64,000 nucleotides of DNA from Candidatus Heimdallarchaeota archaeon (lineage in GTDB: Archaea > Asgardarchaeota > Heimdallarchaeia > JABLTI01). Where the stretch lies: contig JABCTZ010000046.1 of NCBI GenBank assembly GCA_018238155.1, forward strand, positions 1 to 64,000. Reading direction: 5' to 3'. This document shows positions 17,410 to 27,137 of this stretch, piece after piece. Both the position numbers and the translations under genes were made by a program. A model generated the notes under the pieces. The model was given only the letters and a program-made list of their open reading frames with translations, did not search any database and had not been told where the DNA came from. Each line of letters starts with the position of its first letter. Position 1 is the stretch's first letter.

Positions 17410-19626
17410 TTATATCGAAGAAATCATTACATTACTAACTATACTCGATAATACTAATTCATTTTTTTGGCTTAATGTTATGGTTCTATCATATATTAAT
17501 TTTAATTCGGACCATAATTGAGCATTCAGTTTGATTTTGTCGTAGATTTTCGAAAGCTTCTGTAAAGCAGAAAAAGATTGCCCTTTGAATATGTAGCATA
17601 TTAGATATGTTTCTATATTGTTAGTTATAATGGTGAAATCATTGTGTTTTATTCTTTTTATTGGTCCAGTTGAAGAGAAAGCTTCATTGGCAAAAATATT
17701 GATTGCAGAAAGAAATCCACTTATAAGTGAATCATCCAATTCTTCATCCAATATAAAATTCTTTGAAAAGATTGGCATTCCAGTCGATTTCAATAGCATG
17801 AACATCACAGGTTCTTCTGGAGGAAATTGTATATCTAATCCTTTGTCTCGATAAAGTTTCATGAAGAACTCTTCAATGTCTGCTGTTTCGATTATTTCAG
17901 GAAGCGAAGCATTTTTTGTAGAAAGGTTTTCCCATAATTCCAATTTTTCGAGCAATTTGTCTTGATCCTTTAATATTTTCAATGCTAATTGATCAATTCC
18001 CCATTCCTCAGCAATGTTTTGGGCTTTGGTTAAATATTCTCGAGCACTTCCAATATCTAATTCTATCAAAGCAATTTGTGAAAGTAACCAATAACTTTCT
18101 GCGAAAATTATCATCGAGTGTTGTTTTTGAGCGATATCATGAATCTTATTTGCTAATGATTTTGCTTCTTCCAGCAATTCCATATTGTTGGTTTCTCTTA
18201 ATTCATTGATTTTTAATTCGCATAGATTTAGCATTGCATCAATAATATAATCCGGCTCAGAGAGTTCATTAGCAATGATTTCTTCAAAATAGTCTTCTGC
18301 TTTTGCTTTGTTCCTTACTCGATCACTTTTCATTAACAATAGTGCTGTTGCCAATTTTGTTCTAATATTAATTAGAGGATTATCAGAAACCAAATTGATT
18401 TGTTTAAGCACTGCTAATTTCTCTTCAGCTTGTTCTAAATCATTTTTCATTATTGCTGTTGATATATAGTAAAGGAGTGTTTTTGAGTTGAAATCTGCAT
18501 CAGTAATTTTTTCCATCATATTAAGTGATAGTTGGAAATTAAGGAGAGCATCTTCGAAAAGACCTTTTAATCTAAAAATTCTTCCAAGTTGATTAAATGA
18601 ATTCATAATATTTTGAATATTGCCAACTTCTTGAAATGTTGCTAAACTTTTTCCAAAATACTCTTCAGCTTTTGCTAAATTGCCCATTCTGAGATTTAGT
18701 AATCCGATATTGTTAGTTGTACGAGCAATCATTTCTTTGTTTCCTATTTGATCTTGACATTCCAAAGCTTTTTGGTAGAAAACTTCTGCTTCTCTAAGTT
18801 TTCCATTATGATTATGGATTAGTCCAAAATTGTTTAATAATCTACTAATGAAATCTTTGTTACCAATTTTCAAAAAAATATCATAACTCTTTTGATAATA
18901 TTCTTGAGCTTTTTCCTTGTTCCCTTTGTAGAAAAATATTGTGCCAAATTCATTTAAAGTGATAGCTTTCCCGAATATATCTTGAATTTTATTTTGTATT
19001 TCTAATGCTTTGTTCAGGGAAGTTACTGATAAATCAAATTCATTAACATAATGATAGTTTTTTCCTAATGAAGTCAAAGTTTCAGCTACTTTTTTCCTAT
19101 TGTCTATTTTTTCAAATTCCAACAGAGCTTTCTGAAAAGTGGTTATCGCATCTTCATTATTTCCTTTTACTAGGAAAACCTTTCCCTTGAGCAATTGTAA
19201 ATTTCCGCTTCTTAAAATAGCATCATCAGAATTTTTATTCAATATAGTATCTAAAATTTGTTCCCCTAAATATAGTTGCTTGAAAATTTCATCTATCTTT
19301 CCATAAGCAAATAAAAATGAACTTTTTATAGTTAGAATATCTATTTCTAATAATGGATATTCTTTGAGCAATGGCCGTTTTAATAGTTCTGAGTTTAACT
19401 CAAGACCTTCTGCAAATAAACCTAAACCAAGAAGCACTTCACATTTGAGAATTTCTATTTTGAGAATTTCTATTTTGAGAATTTCTTTTTTAGAAAATTC
19501 AATTCCATCTAGTATCTTTTGAATACGACTCAAAGCTTCCTTAAAACTGCCATTTATTAGCAACTTTTCAATTTCAACAAGATAATCTATCAAAGACGCT
19601 TCACAAATTAATAACAACCAATCCAT
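17410..19626 (-). CDS. TPR-repeat protein with C-terminal longin/roadblock-like domain
   Basis: 738 residues from ATG. Residues about 20-560 are tandem TPR units ('LTSLGKNYHYVNEFDLSVTSLNKALEIQ', in parts; 'NNIGLLNLRMGNLAKAEEYF'). Units near 220-330 match the LGN/kinesin-light-chain style. The last ~140 residues form a separate alpha/beta domain: 'VMFMLLKSTGMPIFSKNF', then 'DDSLISGFLSAINIFANEAF', then 'IKHNDFTIITNNIETYLICYIFKG'. This strand-helix-strand order resembles longin/roadblock sensor domains that in Asgard archaea and eukaryotes often work with small GTPases. The N-terminal region contains a 15-base triplication (see the repeat entry). The protein probably assembles a complex through its TPR units and senses or binds through its tail. 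Confidence 0.8.
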   Translation of the reverse strand: MDWLLLICEASLIDYLVEIEKLLINGSFKEALSRIQKILDGIEFSKKEILKIEILKIEILKCEVLLGLGLFAEGLELNSELLKRPLLKEYPLLEIDILTIKSSFLFAYGKIDEIFKQLYLGEQILDTILNKNSDDAILRSGNLQLLKGKVFLVKGNNEDAITTFQKALLEFEKIDNRKKVAETLTSLGKNYHYVNEFDLSVTSLNKALEIQNKIQDIFGKAITLNEFGTIFFYKGNKEKAQEYYQKSYDIFLKIGNKDFISRLLNNFGLIHNHNGKLREAEVFYQKALECQDQIGNKEMIARTTNNIGLLNLRMGNLAKAEEYFGKSLATFQEVGNIQNIMNSFNQLGRIFRLKGLFEDALLNFQLSLNMMEKITDADFNSKTLLYYISTAIMKNDLEQAEEKLAVLKQINLVSDNPLINIRTKLATALLLMKSDRVRNKAKAEDYFEEIIANELSEPDYIIDAMLNLCELKINELRETNNMELLEEAKSLANKIHDIAQKQHSMIIFAESYWLLSQIALIELDIGSAREYLTKAQNIAEEWGIDQLALKILKDQDKLLEKLELWENLSTKNASLPEIIETADIEEFFMKLYRDKGLDIQFPPEEPVMFMLLKSTGMPIFSKNFILDEELDDSLISGFLSAINIFANEAFSSTGPIKRIKHNDFTIITNNIETYLICYIFKGQSFSALQKLSKIYDKIKLNAQLWSELKLIYDRTITLSQKNELVLSSIVSNVMISSI
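19447..19491. repeat. Three tandem 15-base units inside a TPR gene
   Basis: Two identical copies of gagaatttctatttt are followed by a third with one change, all in frame with the TPR gene on the minus strand. They encode the repeated peptide ILKIE-ILKIE-ILKCE near residue 50 and lengthen a helix by about ten residues. Such a unit can gain or lose copies by slippage without breaking the frame. Confidence 0.9.
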
Positions 19627-19727
19627 TCTTTAAAGTTTATATTGTCGCAATACAAATTGCCCTTTTGTAAAGCATTATTAACAGAAGTTATTACAAGAAG
19701 AATAGAATTTTAACTGGTGTTAAGAAA

Positions 19728-20837
19728 ATGTTTGGTGACTTTAACGAAAAATTAGCAAAGTTAGTAGTAGAGTATGCTGTTGGAATAAAACCCAATGATT
19801 TAGTATTTATTACAAGCCCGGCAAATGCCGAAGGTCTAATTCGAGAGGTTTATAGAGAAGCGATAAAAGCTGGAGGGCATGTTATTCGAACAGATATATC
19901 TATTCCTGGAACGAATGAGTTATTATACAGACATGGAACTGAAGCACAAATCAAGTATATTGATCCATTAGAAACTGAATTTGTTAAAAAAATAACAAAG
20001 ACAATTCATATTTACTCATCATACAACACTCGAGCATTAACTAACATTGATCCAAAATTAAAGACAATGCGACAGCAAGCAAGAAAAGAATATAATGAGA
20101 TTTTCTTCGCTCGATCTGCAGAAGGAGAGCTCAAGTGGACATTGTGCCCATATCCTTGTTTATCTTTTGCTCAAGAAGCAAGTATGGGGATAGAAGAATA
20201 TACTGAATTTGTCTATAAAGCTCTTGCGTTGGATAAAAAGGATCCAATTGCTCATTGGAAAAAAGTAGAAAAAGTTCATGCGAAAATAATCAAGGTTTTA
20301 GATAAAGGAAAAGAAATGCGTTTTGTTGGTGAAGATACTGACATCACTTTTGGTATCGAAGGTAGAAAATGGATTAATTGCTGTGGGCACATAAATTTAC
20401 CAGATGGTGAAGTTTTCACCGGACCACATGAAGATGGAGTAAATGGAACTATTCGCTTCACCTATCCGGGCATTTATATGGGTCAAGAAATTGAAAATAT
20501 TTGGTTAAAATTCAAAGATGGGAAAGTTGTTGATTATGATGCTTCTCGTGGCAAAGAATTGCTAAAGAAGGTTCTTGAAATCGAAAATGCCAATATTCTT
20601 GGCGAACTTGCTGTTGGAACAAATTATGGTATTCAAAGATTCACTAAGAATATGCTCTTTGATGAAAAGATGGGTGGAACAATTCATTTAGCTCTTGGTA
20701 TGGGTTATCCTGAATCTGGTTCTACAAATAAATCTTCGATACATTGGGATATACTCAAGGATATGAAGAGCGATGATTCAATAATTTATCTCGATGGTGA
20801 AGAAATTTACAAAGCAGGTAAATGGCTTTTAGAATAA
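19728..20837 (+). CDS. Aminopeptidase, peptidase family M29
   Basis: 369 residues from ATG, the usual length of M29 enzymes. It removes N-terminal amino acids from peptides using two metal ions in the cytoplasm. Family landmarks are present in order: 'FNEKLAKLVVEYAVGIKPNDLVFI' in pieces at the N-terminus, 'NLPDGEVFTGP' (first metal-ligand Glu), 'ILGELAVGTN' (second Glu), 'GTIHLALGMGYPESGSTNKS' (His and Tyr) and 'SSIHWDILKDM' (His and Asp). All expected ligands are visible, so it should be active. It is a single gene, divergent from the TPR sensor. Amino acid recycling from peptides is the likely role. Confidence 0.9.
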   Translation: MFGDFNEKLAKLVVEYAVGIKPNDLVFITSPANAEGLIREVYREAIKAGGHVIRTDISIPGTNELLYRHGTEAQIKYIDPLETEFVKKITKTIHIYSSYNTRALTNIDPKLKTMRQQARKEYNEIFFARSAEGELKWTLCPYPCLSFAQEASMGIEEYTEFVYKALALDKKDPIAHWKKVEKVHAKIIKVLDKGKEMRFVGEDTDITFGIEGRKWINCCGHINLPDGEVFTGPHEDGVNGTIRFTYPGIYMGQEIENIWLKFKDGKVVDYDASRGKELLKKVLEIENANILGELAVGTNYGIQRFTKNMLFDEKMGGTIHLALGMGYPESGSTNKSSIHWDILKDMKSDDSIIYLDGEEIYKAGKWLLE

Positions 20838-20945
20838 AGAAGAGATTTTTCTCTTTTACTTTTTTTTCTTCTACAAAATAATTGACATTATGATTAAAAA
20901 AAAAAACGTTGAAAAGGTAGAAAATAACTTCATTCAAATGTAAGA

Positions 20946-21635
20946 TTATTGTGTATTTAGCTGCCAAAGGTATTTTTTGAAGTATATCTTTGAATCCTCA
21001 AGCTTATCAATTGACCCCTTCCAGTATTTGGCAATAAAATTCTTTATTCCACCTTCTATTGCAAAATCTTTCGAATACCAACTAAAAATTTTATTCAGAT
21101 AAAGCAGATTTGATTTTTCATCATAACAAACATTTTCAGTTGAATTAATGAAAAATTTTGTTAATCCATCCAGTGTTTTTTCCAAATTTCCAGAAGTGAA
21201 TAATTGGTTTGGTAAGTAAGGACAACTTGAACTTCCGCAATTTATTGCAAAATGAATTCTCGGATCTTTGAAACCTTTTCGTATTTTTTTCTGTTCAATT
21301 GAATTTAGATTAAATCTTCCTCCGGCAATTTTGTGTTTTCGTAAAATGAAAAATCTTAATTTTGATACTAATGAAAGATTTCCTTTCCAATTAGGATTTT
21401 TCTTCAATTCGAATAAAACGCTCTTAATGGTAATAAAATTATAAACATTCAACCAAAATGCCAACTTTTCACCTTGATTTTTATTTTTCAAATCATAATT
21501 TTCAATTATTTCCAGCTGTTCCCAGAATTCTTTTGATTCATTTAATTTGATATAGTTGACTTCTCCATATTCATTAATCCATTTTTGGAGTGCAGGTAGT
21601 TCTAGAATATTTTGTTGATTCTTTCTGTTTGTCAT
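20946..21635 (-). CDS. DUF547-domain protein
   Basis: 229 residues from ATG. It shows the pattern of DUF547 proteins: 'EKLAFWLNVYNFITIKSVL' in the first third, 'DPRIHFAINCGSSSCPYL' in the middle, and 'NKIFSWYSKDFAIEGGIKNFIAKYW' in pieces near the end. The conserved H-NC-SSCP segment suggests a Cys/His active or binding centre. DUF547 has no firmly known function. No signal peptide is seen, although many bacterial members are exported. It is convergent with the M29 gene. Confidence 0.85.
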   Translation of the reverse strand: MTNRKNQQNILELPALQKWINEYGEVNYIKLNESKEFWEQLEIIENYDLKNKNQGEKLAFWLNVYNFITIKSVLFELKKNPNWKGNLSLVSKLRFFILRKHKIAGGRFNLNSIEQKKIRKGFKDPRIHFAINCGSSSCPYLPNQLFTSGNLEKTLDGLTKFFINSTENVCYDEKSNLLYLNKIFSWYSKDFAIEGGIKNFIAKYWKGSIDKLEDSKIYFKKYLWQLNTQ

Positions 21636-21742
21636 AGTGAATAGCTCTCCACCATTTTATTAAAAAATGCTCTTTTTCTTTCTTAAGAAATTAGCACTGA
21701 ATTATTATGATTATAATAACAAAAAAACTTCACTGACGTGAA

Positions 21743-22567
21743 TTACTGAATATCCAGTAATTTTGCAACATTATTTCCTAGAATAAGTTCTTTCTGTTCT
21801 TTTGGAATATCCATTTTCTTAATCTTTTTGATATTATTCTTTAGATTGTCAAAACCTAATGGGGAATCTGAACCTAAGAGAACGTGATCAGCTCCAAAAA
21901 ACCTAATGGCTTTTTTTATGCGTTTTGTGCTGACAATGTAATAAGTTGAAATATCAAAATAGAAATTCTTTAGATCCTTTCCTTTACTAATAACATTCTC
22001 TAATCCCATCATATGTGCAATAATATAATTTGTCTTGGGATATTTCCTGCCAAGATCAATCAATTTTTCTGCTTCTTTTGGATTATAAATATGAATGAAA
22101 ATTGGTAAACCATTTTCTGCTGCAAATTGTGATAATTTATTCATGTCCTCACTATCATTTGAAAATGGTAACACACATTGATGAAGCTTCAATCCTTTGA
22201 ATTTCCATTTAAGGAAATTTTCCTGTAATCCTTTAAAATAGTTTTCTTTGAAAAAATTCACCCAATAAAATTGAATTATTCGTTCGGGCAATTTTTCTAC
22301 TAATGAATGAACAAATTGATTTCCAGTATCTCTATAGCCGAAATTTTTGCCATATCTTCGAAGGAAGATATTTGAGACAAAAACAATTTTGGCATTTTTT
22401 GTGATGAAATTACCTTTCATTTTTGGTTTTATTGGTGTAACAGTAGGATCTTTGCTTGACCCAGGGCAAAGAACTATTTTATCCACTTTTAATTTATCCA
22501 GAATTGTTCTAATTGAATCAATGTTAGAAAATTCACCTAAAGCGTGTGCATGTCCATCAATAATCAT
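21743..22567 (-). CDS. Metal-dependent amidohydrolase (amidohydrolase-2/TatD-like TIM barrel)
   Basis: 274 residues from the ATG at 22567, chosen because an AGGA site sits upstream; the frame opens six codons earlier at TTG. The first strand has the metal motif 'IIDGHAHALG' (HxH). Further along come 'GLKLHQC', 'LPIFIHIYNP', 'NYIIAHMMG' and 'HVLLGSDSPLG', which supply the other His residues and the catalytic Asp of the amidohydrolase-2 family. Members hydrolyse or decarboxylate small ring or acid substrates; the substrate here is not evident. It is in the same orientation as the DUF547 gene, about 110 bases upstream. Confidence 0.82.
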   Translation of the reverse strand: MIIDGHAHALGEFSNIDSIRTILDKLKVDKIVLCPGSSKDPTVTPIKPKMKGNFITKNAKIVFVSNIFLRRYGKNFGYRDTGNQFVHSLVEKLPERIIQFYWVNFFKENYFKGLQENFLKWKFKGLKLHQCVLPFSNDSEDMNKLSQFAAENGLPIFIHIYNPKEAEKLIDLGRKYPKTNYIIAHMMGLENVISKGKDLKNFYFDISTYYIVSTKRIKKAIRFFGADHVLLGSDSPLGFDNLKNNIKKIKKMDIPKEQKELILGNNVAKLLDIQ

Positions 22568-23042
22568 TTTTATCGTCCTTTTCAATTTGTCTCTTAATTT
22601 ATTTATGTTAATGCTAAAAAATCATTAAATCAATATTCACAGTTACTTTGAGCAATAAATCTCTCCACATTGAATCTCCAGAAATGATTTTTGATCATTC
22701 GGATATTTTTGATATGAAGCGTTACTTGTCTTTCTTGTTAAATCTCACGCTTTATAATCTTTTTTAATTTCTTCGTCAACAATATGTAAGCTTTGTATCC
22801 GATAATTCTTCTAGTATCATTTTACTTCAATTAAACATTCAACTCAGTAACAGTCCAATTGCAGTTTTTTATAAAACAGATGTAAAAAAAATAAAACTTC
22901 ATTATAATTGGAAATACAAAATAACAACTACAAGAAGAACTAAAAATTCAAATAAGGAAATGGTTTTTTAAAGCAAAAACATTCTAAAAAGGATTAATAA
23001 AAAAAGAATCCAATAGTTTACTATTTAGGAGACTTTCAAACA
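22568..23042. other. Intergenic region upstream of the second surface protein gene
   Basis: About 470 AT-rich bases between divergent genes. No open frame with coding character and no tRNA-like fold was seen. The last 20 bases contain AGGAG at 23027-23031, which serves the gene starting at 23043. A long leader or regulatory sequence for that gene could lie here, but no specific motif can be supported. Confidence 0.45.
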
Positions 23043-26000
23043 ATGACTTTAAGTATAAATAAATCAAAAATTCTAAAATCCATTATTGCAATTGTTATTG
23101 TAACTTGTATGTTCCAACAACAAATTGCAGATGGCTCAGCAAATAATCATGATTCATTTAATGTAGAAATTACGGTTGCAGATACAATTCAAGATTCTAC
23201 TAATTTTGAAGTTACAGGTGGATTTAGTCACGTTTACAATAAAATCGGTAATTGGTCCGATTCCGGTTCAGTTCATAAAGTCATTGTTGAAGACGGTTAC
23301 GCTTATGTTGCAGATGGTTCAAATGGATTCAGAATATTAGATATCAGCAATGTTTCTGATATTACTCAAGTGGGATTTTATAGACCAAATTCCGCCATTT
23401 GTTATGACCTTGTGCTTGATAGTGTTAAAGAGCATGTTTATTTAGCCTATGGAACAAATGGTTTTATTATTTTAGATATTGATAACATAGCTAGTCCAAA
23501 TATTGTCGGACAAACAAATGATTTTCTGATTGGCACGAACGAAACATTAGCTATTGATATTGACGAGCATTATGCGTACTTAGCATGCGGATACCAAGGT
23601 CTTGTTTTGGTTTCTTTTGTAGATCCAGCTGTTCCAACTAGAATTGGTAACGGTTATAATAACGGTGAATATGCACGTGATATTGTTAAAAAAGAACATG
23701 CAGGAGAAGAATATGCCTTTATTACCTTCAGAAATCATGGGTTAGAAATAATCAATGTAGGAAACCCTGTTAATCCAAATTTATATAGTTCATATACTGC
23801 AGATTTAAGTGATCCTTTTGGCTTAGAAGTTGATTTTGATTCTTCAGCGAGATATGCTTACGTTGCAGATCAAAGTGGGTTCTTTATGATTTCAGTTTGG
23901 ATTGCCGCAAATCCAGAATGTGGTTCAGCCTATCGATATGTTAACGAATCATATGCTTCTAGTGTTTCAGTTACAGGAAATAAAGTATTTGTAACATTTC
24001 GGAATAATGGATTAAAAATATTTAATATCTCAAATTACGGTATAGATGGAATTGTTGGTACTTTTACTGATGGAAACGCTGGTTCCTCTTACAATCTTGG
24101 GACGTTCGTACTCGATGAATATTGTTATTACGCAGATGGTGACGATGGTCTCAAAGTTGTCGAATTAGACTCAGATGGAGATCGACTGTACGACGGTGAT
24201 GAGATCAATGTTTATCTTACAGATGAAACTGAAGACGATACAGACGATGACCAAATACTTGATGGTGACGAAATTTTCGATTATTTAACGGATCCATTAA
24301 ATAATGACACAGATGATGACTTCTTAGCAGACGGGGAAGAAATTATTGTTGGATTTGACGGCTATATCACAAATCCTTTGAATAACGATACCGACAGTGA
24401 TGGGCTTAGAGATGGAAATGAAACTCTTGGTCTATATTATCCATCAAGTCCTAATGCCAATATAACAACAGGGAATATTTTTACTAATCCAACAAATGCA
24501 GACACCGACAGCGATGATTTAACAGATGGAGATGAATATCTTATTCATTTATCTGATCCAACTGTTGTTGATACAGATACCGATGGCATGGATGATAATT
24601 TTGAAGTAACCTATGGTCTAGATCCTTTGCTCAATGATGCAGGTAACGATAAGGATGGCGATGGTGTGTCTAATATCGATGAATATGATTATCTTCCTAA
24701 TCATCTTAACCCAAATAATCCAGACACAGATGCGGACGGTTTAACTGACGGAGAAGAGCTATACGGGATTTACTGGCCAGACAATCCTTACGTAAATGGA
24801 ACTGGATACATTACAACAGGAAAACCGCTTAACAGTGATACAGATGGCGATGGATTAAAAGATGGTTTTGAAGTTAAATTGTATTTTAGCAATCCTCATA
24901 ATCCTGATTCCGATTCTGATGGTTTGAACGATTTTGAAGAGATTATTACTCATTTAACTTCTGCAAATTCATCAGATACAGATGGTGATTCTCTTGACGA
25001 TCTTTGGGAAGTCACTTGGGGTACCAACCCTCTTAGAAATGATATAAGTGATGATAACGACACAGATGGTCTTACTCATTTAGAAGAATTCAATCTTGGT
25101 ACAAATCCAATGGTTGCAGACACAGACGGAGATGGCATGCCTGACGGCTATGAAGTTGACCATGGATTCGATCCCCTTGTTTCTGATGGCAACCTTGATG
25201 CAGACGGAGATGGTTTATCCAATGTTGAAGAATATGGCATTGGAACCGATCCTCATCTTGCAGATACGGATGGAGATGGCATGAGTGATTTGTGGGAAGA
25301 TGATATTGGTACTGACCCCTTTGTTAATGATGCTTCAGAAGATCCTGATCTAGATGGGTTATCCAATTTGGAAGAGTTTGCTGCCGATACCGATCCTTTC
25401 GATGAAGATAGTGACAACGATGGATTAGATGATGGAGACGAAATCAATATTTATGGAACAAACCCCAACAAGTTTGACACAGATAGCGATGGTATAGGTG
25501 ATGCTGAAGAAATCAGCAAAGGTTCCGATCCACTTGATCCTAAAAGTACCCCTATCTCTCGCAGAAATCTTCTTGTTTTATCAATTAGTCTTAGTAGTGC
25601 CATTGTCTTAATAGCAATATTAGTTATTTTCTTGTTAACATATCGTTTTACTCGTCCAGAACAACGAATGTTCCGCTTTATAGAATCAAAGAGAGCGGAG
25701 GGAAAGGTTAGTCTTTCCACTAAAGAAATCACACAACATCTTGACAAGAAACTTAACAAAGGACAAATTAAGCAACTCATTGTTGCAAATTCTAAAGAGC
25801 ACAAGCTTGCTCTAATTGGCAATACTATTTGGTTATCTTCAGAAGAAAATCTTGAAGATAGTATTCAAGTATACAAAGAAGATATTTTCATCTTCAAGAA
25901 TGAAAAAACCTCTTCTTCAAAAATCTCTTCCCTCAAGAAAATGATTACTGCTGACCGAAAAGCAGCTTCAAAACTAAAATTAACTAAACTTGACGACGAG

Positions 26001-26189
26001 TATTCTACTCTTCTTGCTGATTTAGAGGAAATTTCTACTGCAAAACAAGCTCAAGTAGCAGCTCTTCCTCCAGAACAGGAAGATGTTGAAGAGAGCTCAA
26101 CAGAAGCTTTCTCAATGCCTGAAATAAGTTCTTCAACTTCTGAAGAAGGTCTAGAGGAAGTAACAGATCCAGAACAATCTGATAATTAA
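23043..26189 (+). CDS. LVIVD and calcium-repeat surface protein with transmembrane helix and intracellular HTH-like domain
   Basis: 1048 residues from ATG, with AGGAG 11 bases upstream. A signal peptide (about 1-33) is followed by LVIVD-type propeller repeats (about 60-375; 'HVYLAYGTNGFIILDID'), then more than ten thrombospondin type 3-like calcium repeats (about 378-845; 'DTDGDGMPDGYEV'). A single membrane helix (about 850-878, LLVLSISLSSAIVLIAILVI) ends in 'RFTRPEQ'. The cytoplasmic part has a winged-helix-like unit, 'MFRFIESKRAEGKVSLSTKE', 'KLNKGQIKQLIVANSKEHKL', 'LIGNTIWLSS', then a helical and acidic tail. The outside matches the protein at 652-3327, but here the tail is intracellular and long. 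A surface-to-inside signalling role is inference. Confidence 0.88.
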   Translation: MTLSINKSKILKSIIAIVIVTCMFQQQIADGSANNHDSFNVEITVADTIQDSTNFEVTGGFSHVYNKIGNWSDSGSVHKVIVEDGYAYVADGSNGFRILDISNVSDITQVGFYRPNSAICYDLVLDSVKEHVYLAYGTNGFIILDIDNIASPNIVGQTNDFLIGTNETLAIDIDEHYAYLACGYQGLVLVSFVDPAVPTRIGNGYNNGEYARDIVKKEHAGEEYAFITFRNHGLEIINVGNPVNPNLYSSYTADLSDPFGLEVDFDSSARYAYVADQSGFFMISVWIAANPECGSAYRYVNESYASSVSVTGNKVFVTFRNNGLKIFNISNYGIDGIVGTFTDGNAGSSYNLGTFVLDEYCYYADGDDGLKVVELDSDGDRLYDGDEINVYLTDETEDDTDDDQILDGDEIFDYLTDPLNNDTDDDFLADGEEIIVGFDGYITNPLNNDTDSDGLRDGNETLGLYYPSSPNANITTGNIFTNPTNADTDSDDLTDGDEYLIHLSDPTVVDTDTDGMDDNFEVTYGLDPLLNDAGNDKDGDGVSNIDEYDYLPNHLNPNNPDTDADGLTDGEELYGIYWPDNPYVNGTGYITTGKPLNSDTDGDGLKDGFEVKLYFSNPHNPDSDSDGLNDFEEIITHLTSANSSDTDGDSLDDLWEVTWGTNPLRNDISDDNDTDGLTHLEEFNLGTNPMVADTDGDGMPDGYEVDHGFDPLVSDGNLDADGDGLSNVEEYGIGTDPHLADTDGDGMSDLWEDDIGTDPFVNDASEDPDLDGLSNLEEFAADTDPFDEDSDNDGLDDGDEINIYGTNPNKFDTDSDGIGDAEEISKGSDPLDPKSTPISRRNLLVLSISLSSAIVLIAILVIFLLTYRFTRPEQRMFRFIESKRAEGKVSLSTKEITQHLDKKLNKGQIKQLIVANSKEHKLALIGNTIWLSSEENLEDSIQVYKEDIFIFKNEKTSSSKISSLKKMITADRKAASKLKLTKLDDEYSTLLADLEEISTAKQAQVAALPPEQEDVEESSTEAFSMPEISSSTSEEGLEEVTDPEQSDN

Positions 26190-26238
26190 TTTTCTAGATT
26201 GTCGATAGATGAGTCTTCATCTATCTTCTCTATCTTTT

Positions 26239-27042
26239 TTACGGTAAAGAATAGTTATTATCTTCTTCTTTTATTAATCCGTCTTTTTGTAATGATTGAA
26301 GAATTTCATCCAATTGTTCCAAAGGAATTTCACAATTCTTGGCGATTTCTATTGCATCAGCTTTTTCTTTTCTTGTAAAATACTTTACAATGATACCTCG
26401 ATAAAATCTCTTTGAGGATTTATACTTTGATTGTTTTGAAGCTGGTTTAATACCTGTTCTTGTGGCAGTTAATTCTTGTGAACCATAATCCATTAGTGCA
26501 TTATGCCAATCTCGAGATCTTCCAATTGGTAAGAGTTTAGTAGCAATTTTAAATAACTCCTTTTCTTGTGCTTTATCTTCAGCAAAATTTTCTGCAATTA
26601 ATATTCTACGGATATTTGTATCTATTGTTGCTAAATTTTCGTTAAAAGCAAAGATAAGTATTGACCTCGAGGTGTATGGTCCAATTCCCTTCAGTTTTAG
26701 TAATTCTTCTGGTGTCTTTGGGAAAAAACCTTTTTCCATTATTTGTTTTGCTGCATCATGCAACCATAGTGCTCTTCTATTGAAACCCAAACCAGACCAA
26801 TATCGTAATACATCTGCTGTTTTAGCCTCAGCCAAGATTTCTAAAGTTGAAAATCTCTCTATAAATTCATTATATTTTTCTATTGTACGATTTACTTGTG
26901 TTTGTTGTAACATTATTTCAGAGATCAATATATAATACGGATTTGTTGTCTTTCTCCACGGAAGATCTCTCTTATTGTCCTTCCACCAATTGAAGACTTT
27001 ATCTTGAAATGCTTGTACTTTGTTCCTTTTTATATCGTTCAT
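26239..27042 (-). CDS. mutY: HhH-GPD DNA glycosylase, MutY-like, without iron-sulfur cysteines
   Basis: 267 residues from the ATG at 27042. The N-terminus matches MutY: 'WWKDNKRDLPWRKTTNPY' then 'ISEIMLQQTQVNRTIEKY' with the catalytic Glu at about 42. The helix-hairpin-helix is 'LLKLKGIGPYTSRSIL', and the GPD-loop Asp lies in 'ATIDTNIRRIL'. MutY removes adenine paired with 8-oxoguanine. After 'HNALMDYGSQ' one expects four cysteines for a [4Fe-4S] cluster; instead the sequence reads 'ELTATRTGIKPASKQS' with none. The C-terminal ~60 residues look like a small winged helix ('KADAIEIAKNCEIPLEQLDEIL') rather than the NUDIX-like 8-oxoG recognition domain of MutY. The exact substrate is therefore uncertain. 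Confidence 0.82.
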   Translation of the reverse strand: MNDIKRNKVQAFQDKVFNWWKDNKRDLPWRKTTNPYYILISEIMLQQTQVNRTIEKYNEFIERFSTLEILAEAKTADVLRYWSGLGFNRRALWLHDAAKQIMEKGFFPKTPEELLKLKGIGPYTSRSILIFAFNENLATIDTNIRRILIAENFAEDKAQEKELFKIATKLLPIGRSRDWHNALMDYGSQELTATRTGIKPASKQSKYKSSKRFYRGIIVKYFTRKEKADAIEIAKNCEIPLEQLDEILQSLQKDGLIKEEDNNYSLP

Positions 27043-27137
27043 TTTCAATCAACAGTGAGCTTTCTCTATTGAGTAGAACTTTTGCATTTTCTTCAATCAG
27101 TCAGTCAATACATCTCTCATTTCAAAAAAAAGATGAT

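Noticed and set aside
19447..19491. Tandem 15-base units considered as CRISPR or mobile repeat
   Set aside because: The units are directly adjacent without spacers, in frame, and explain a repeated peptide in the TPR protein.
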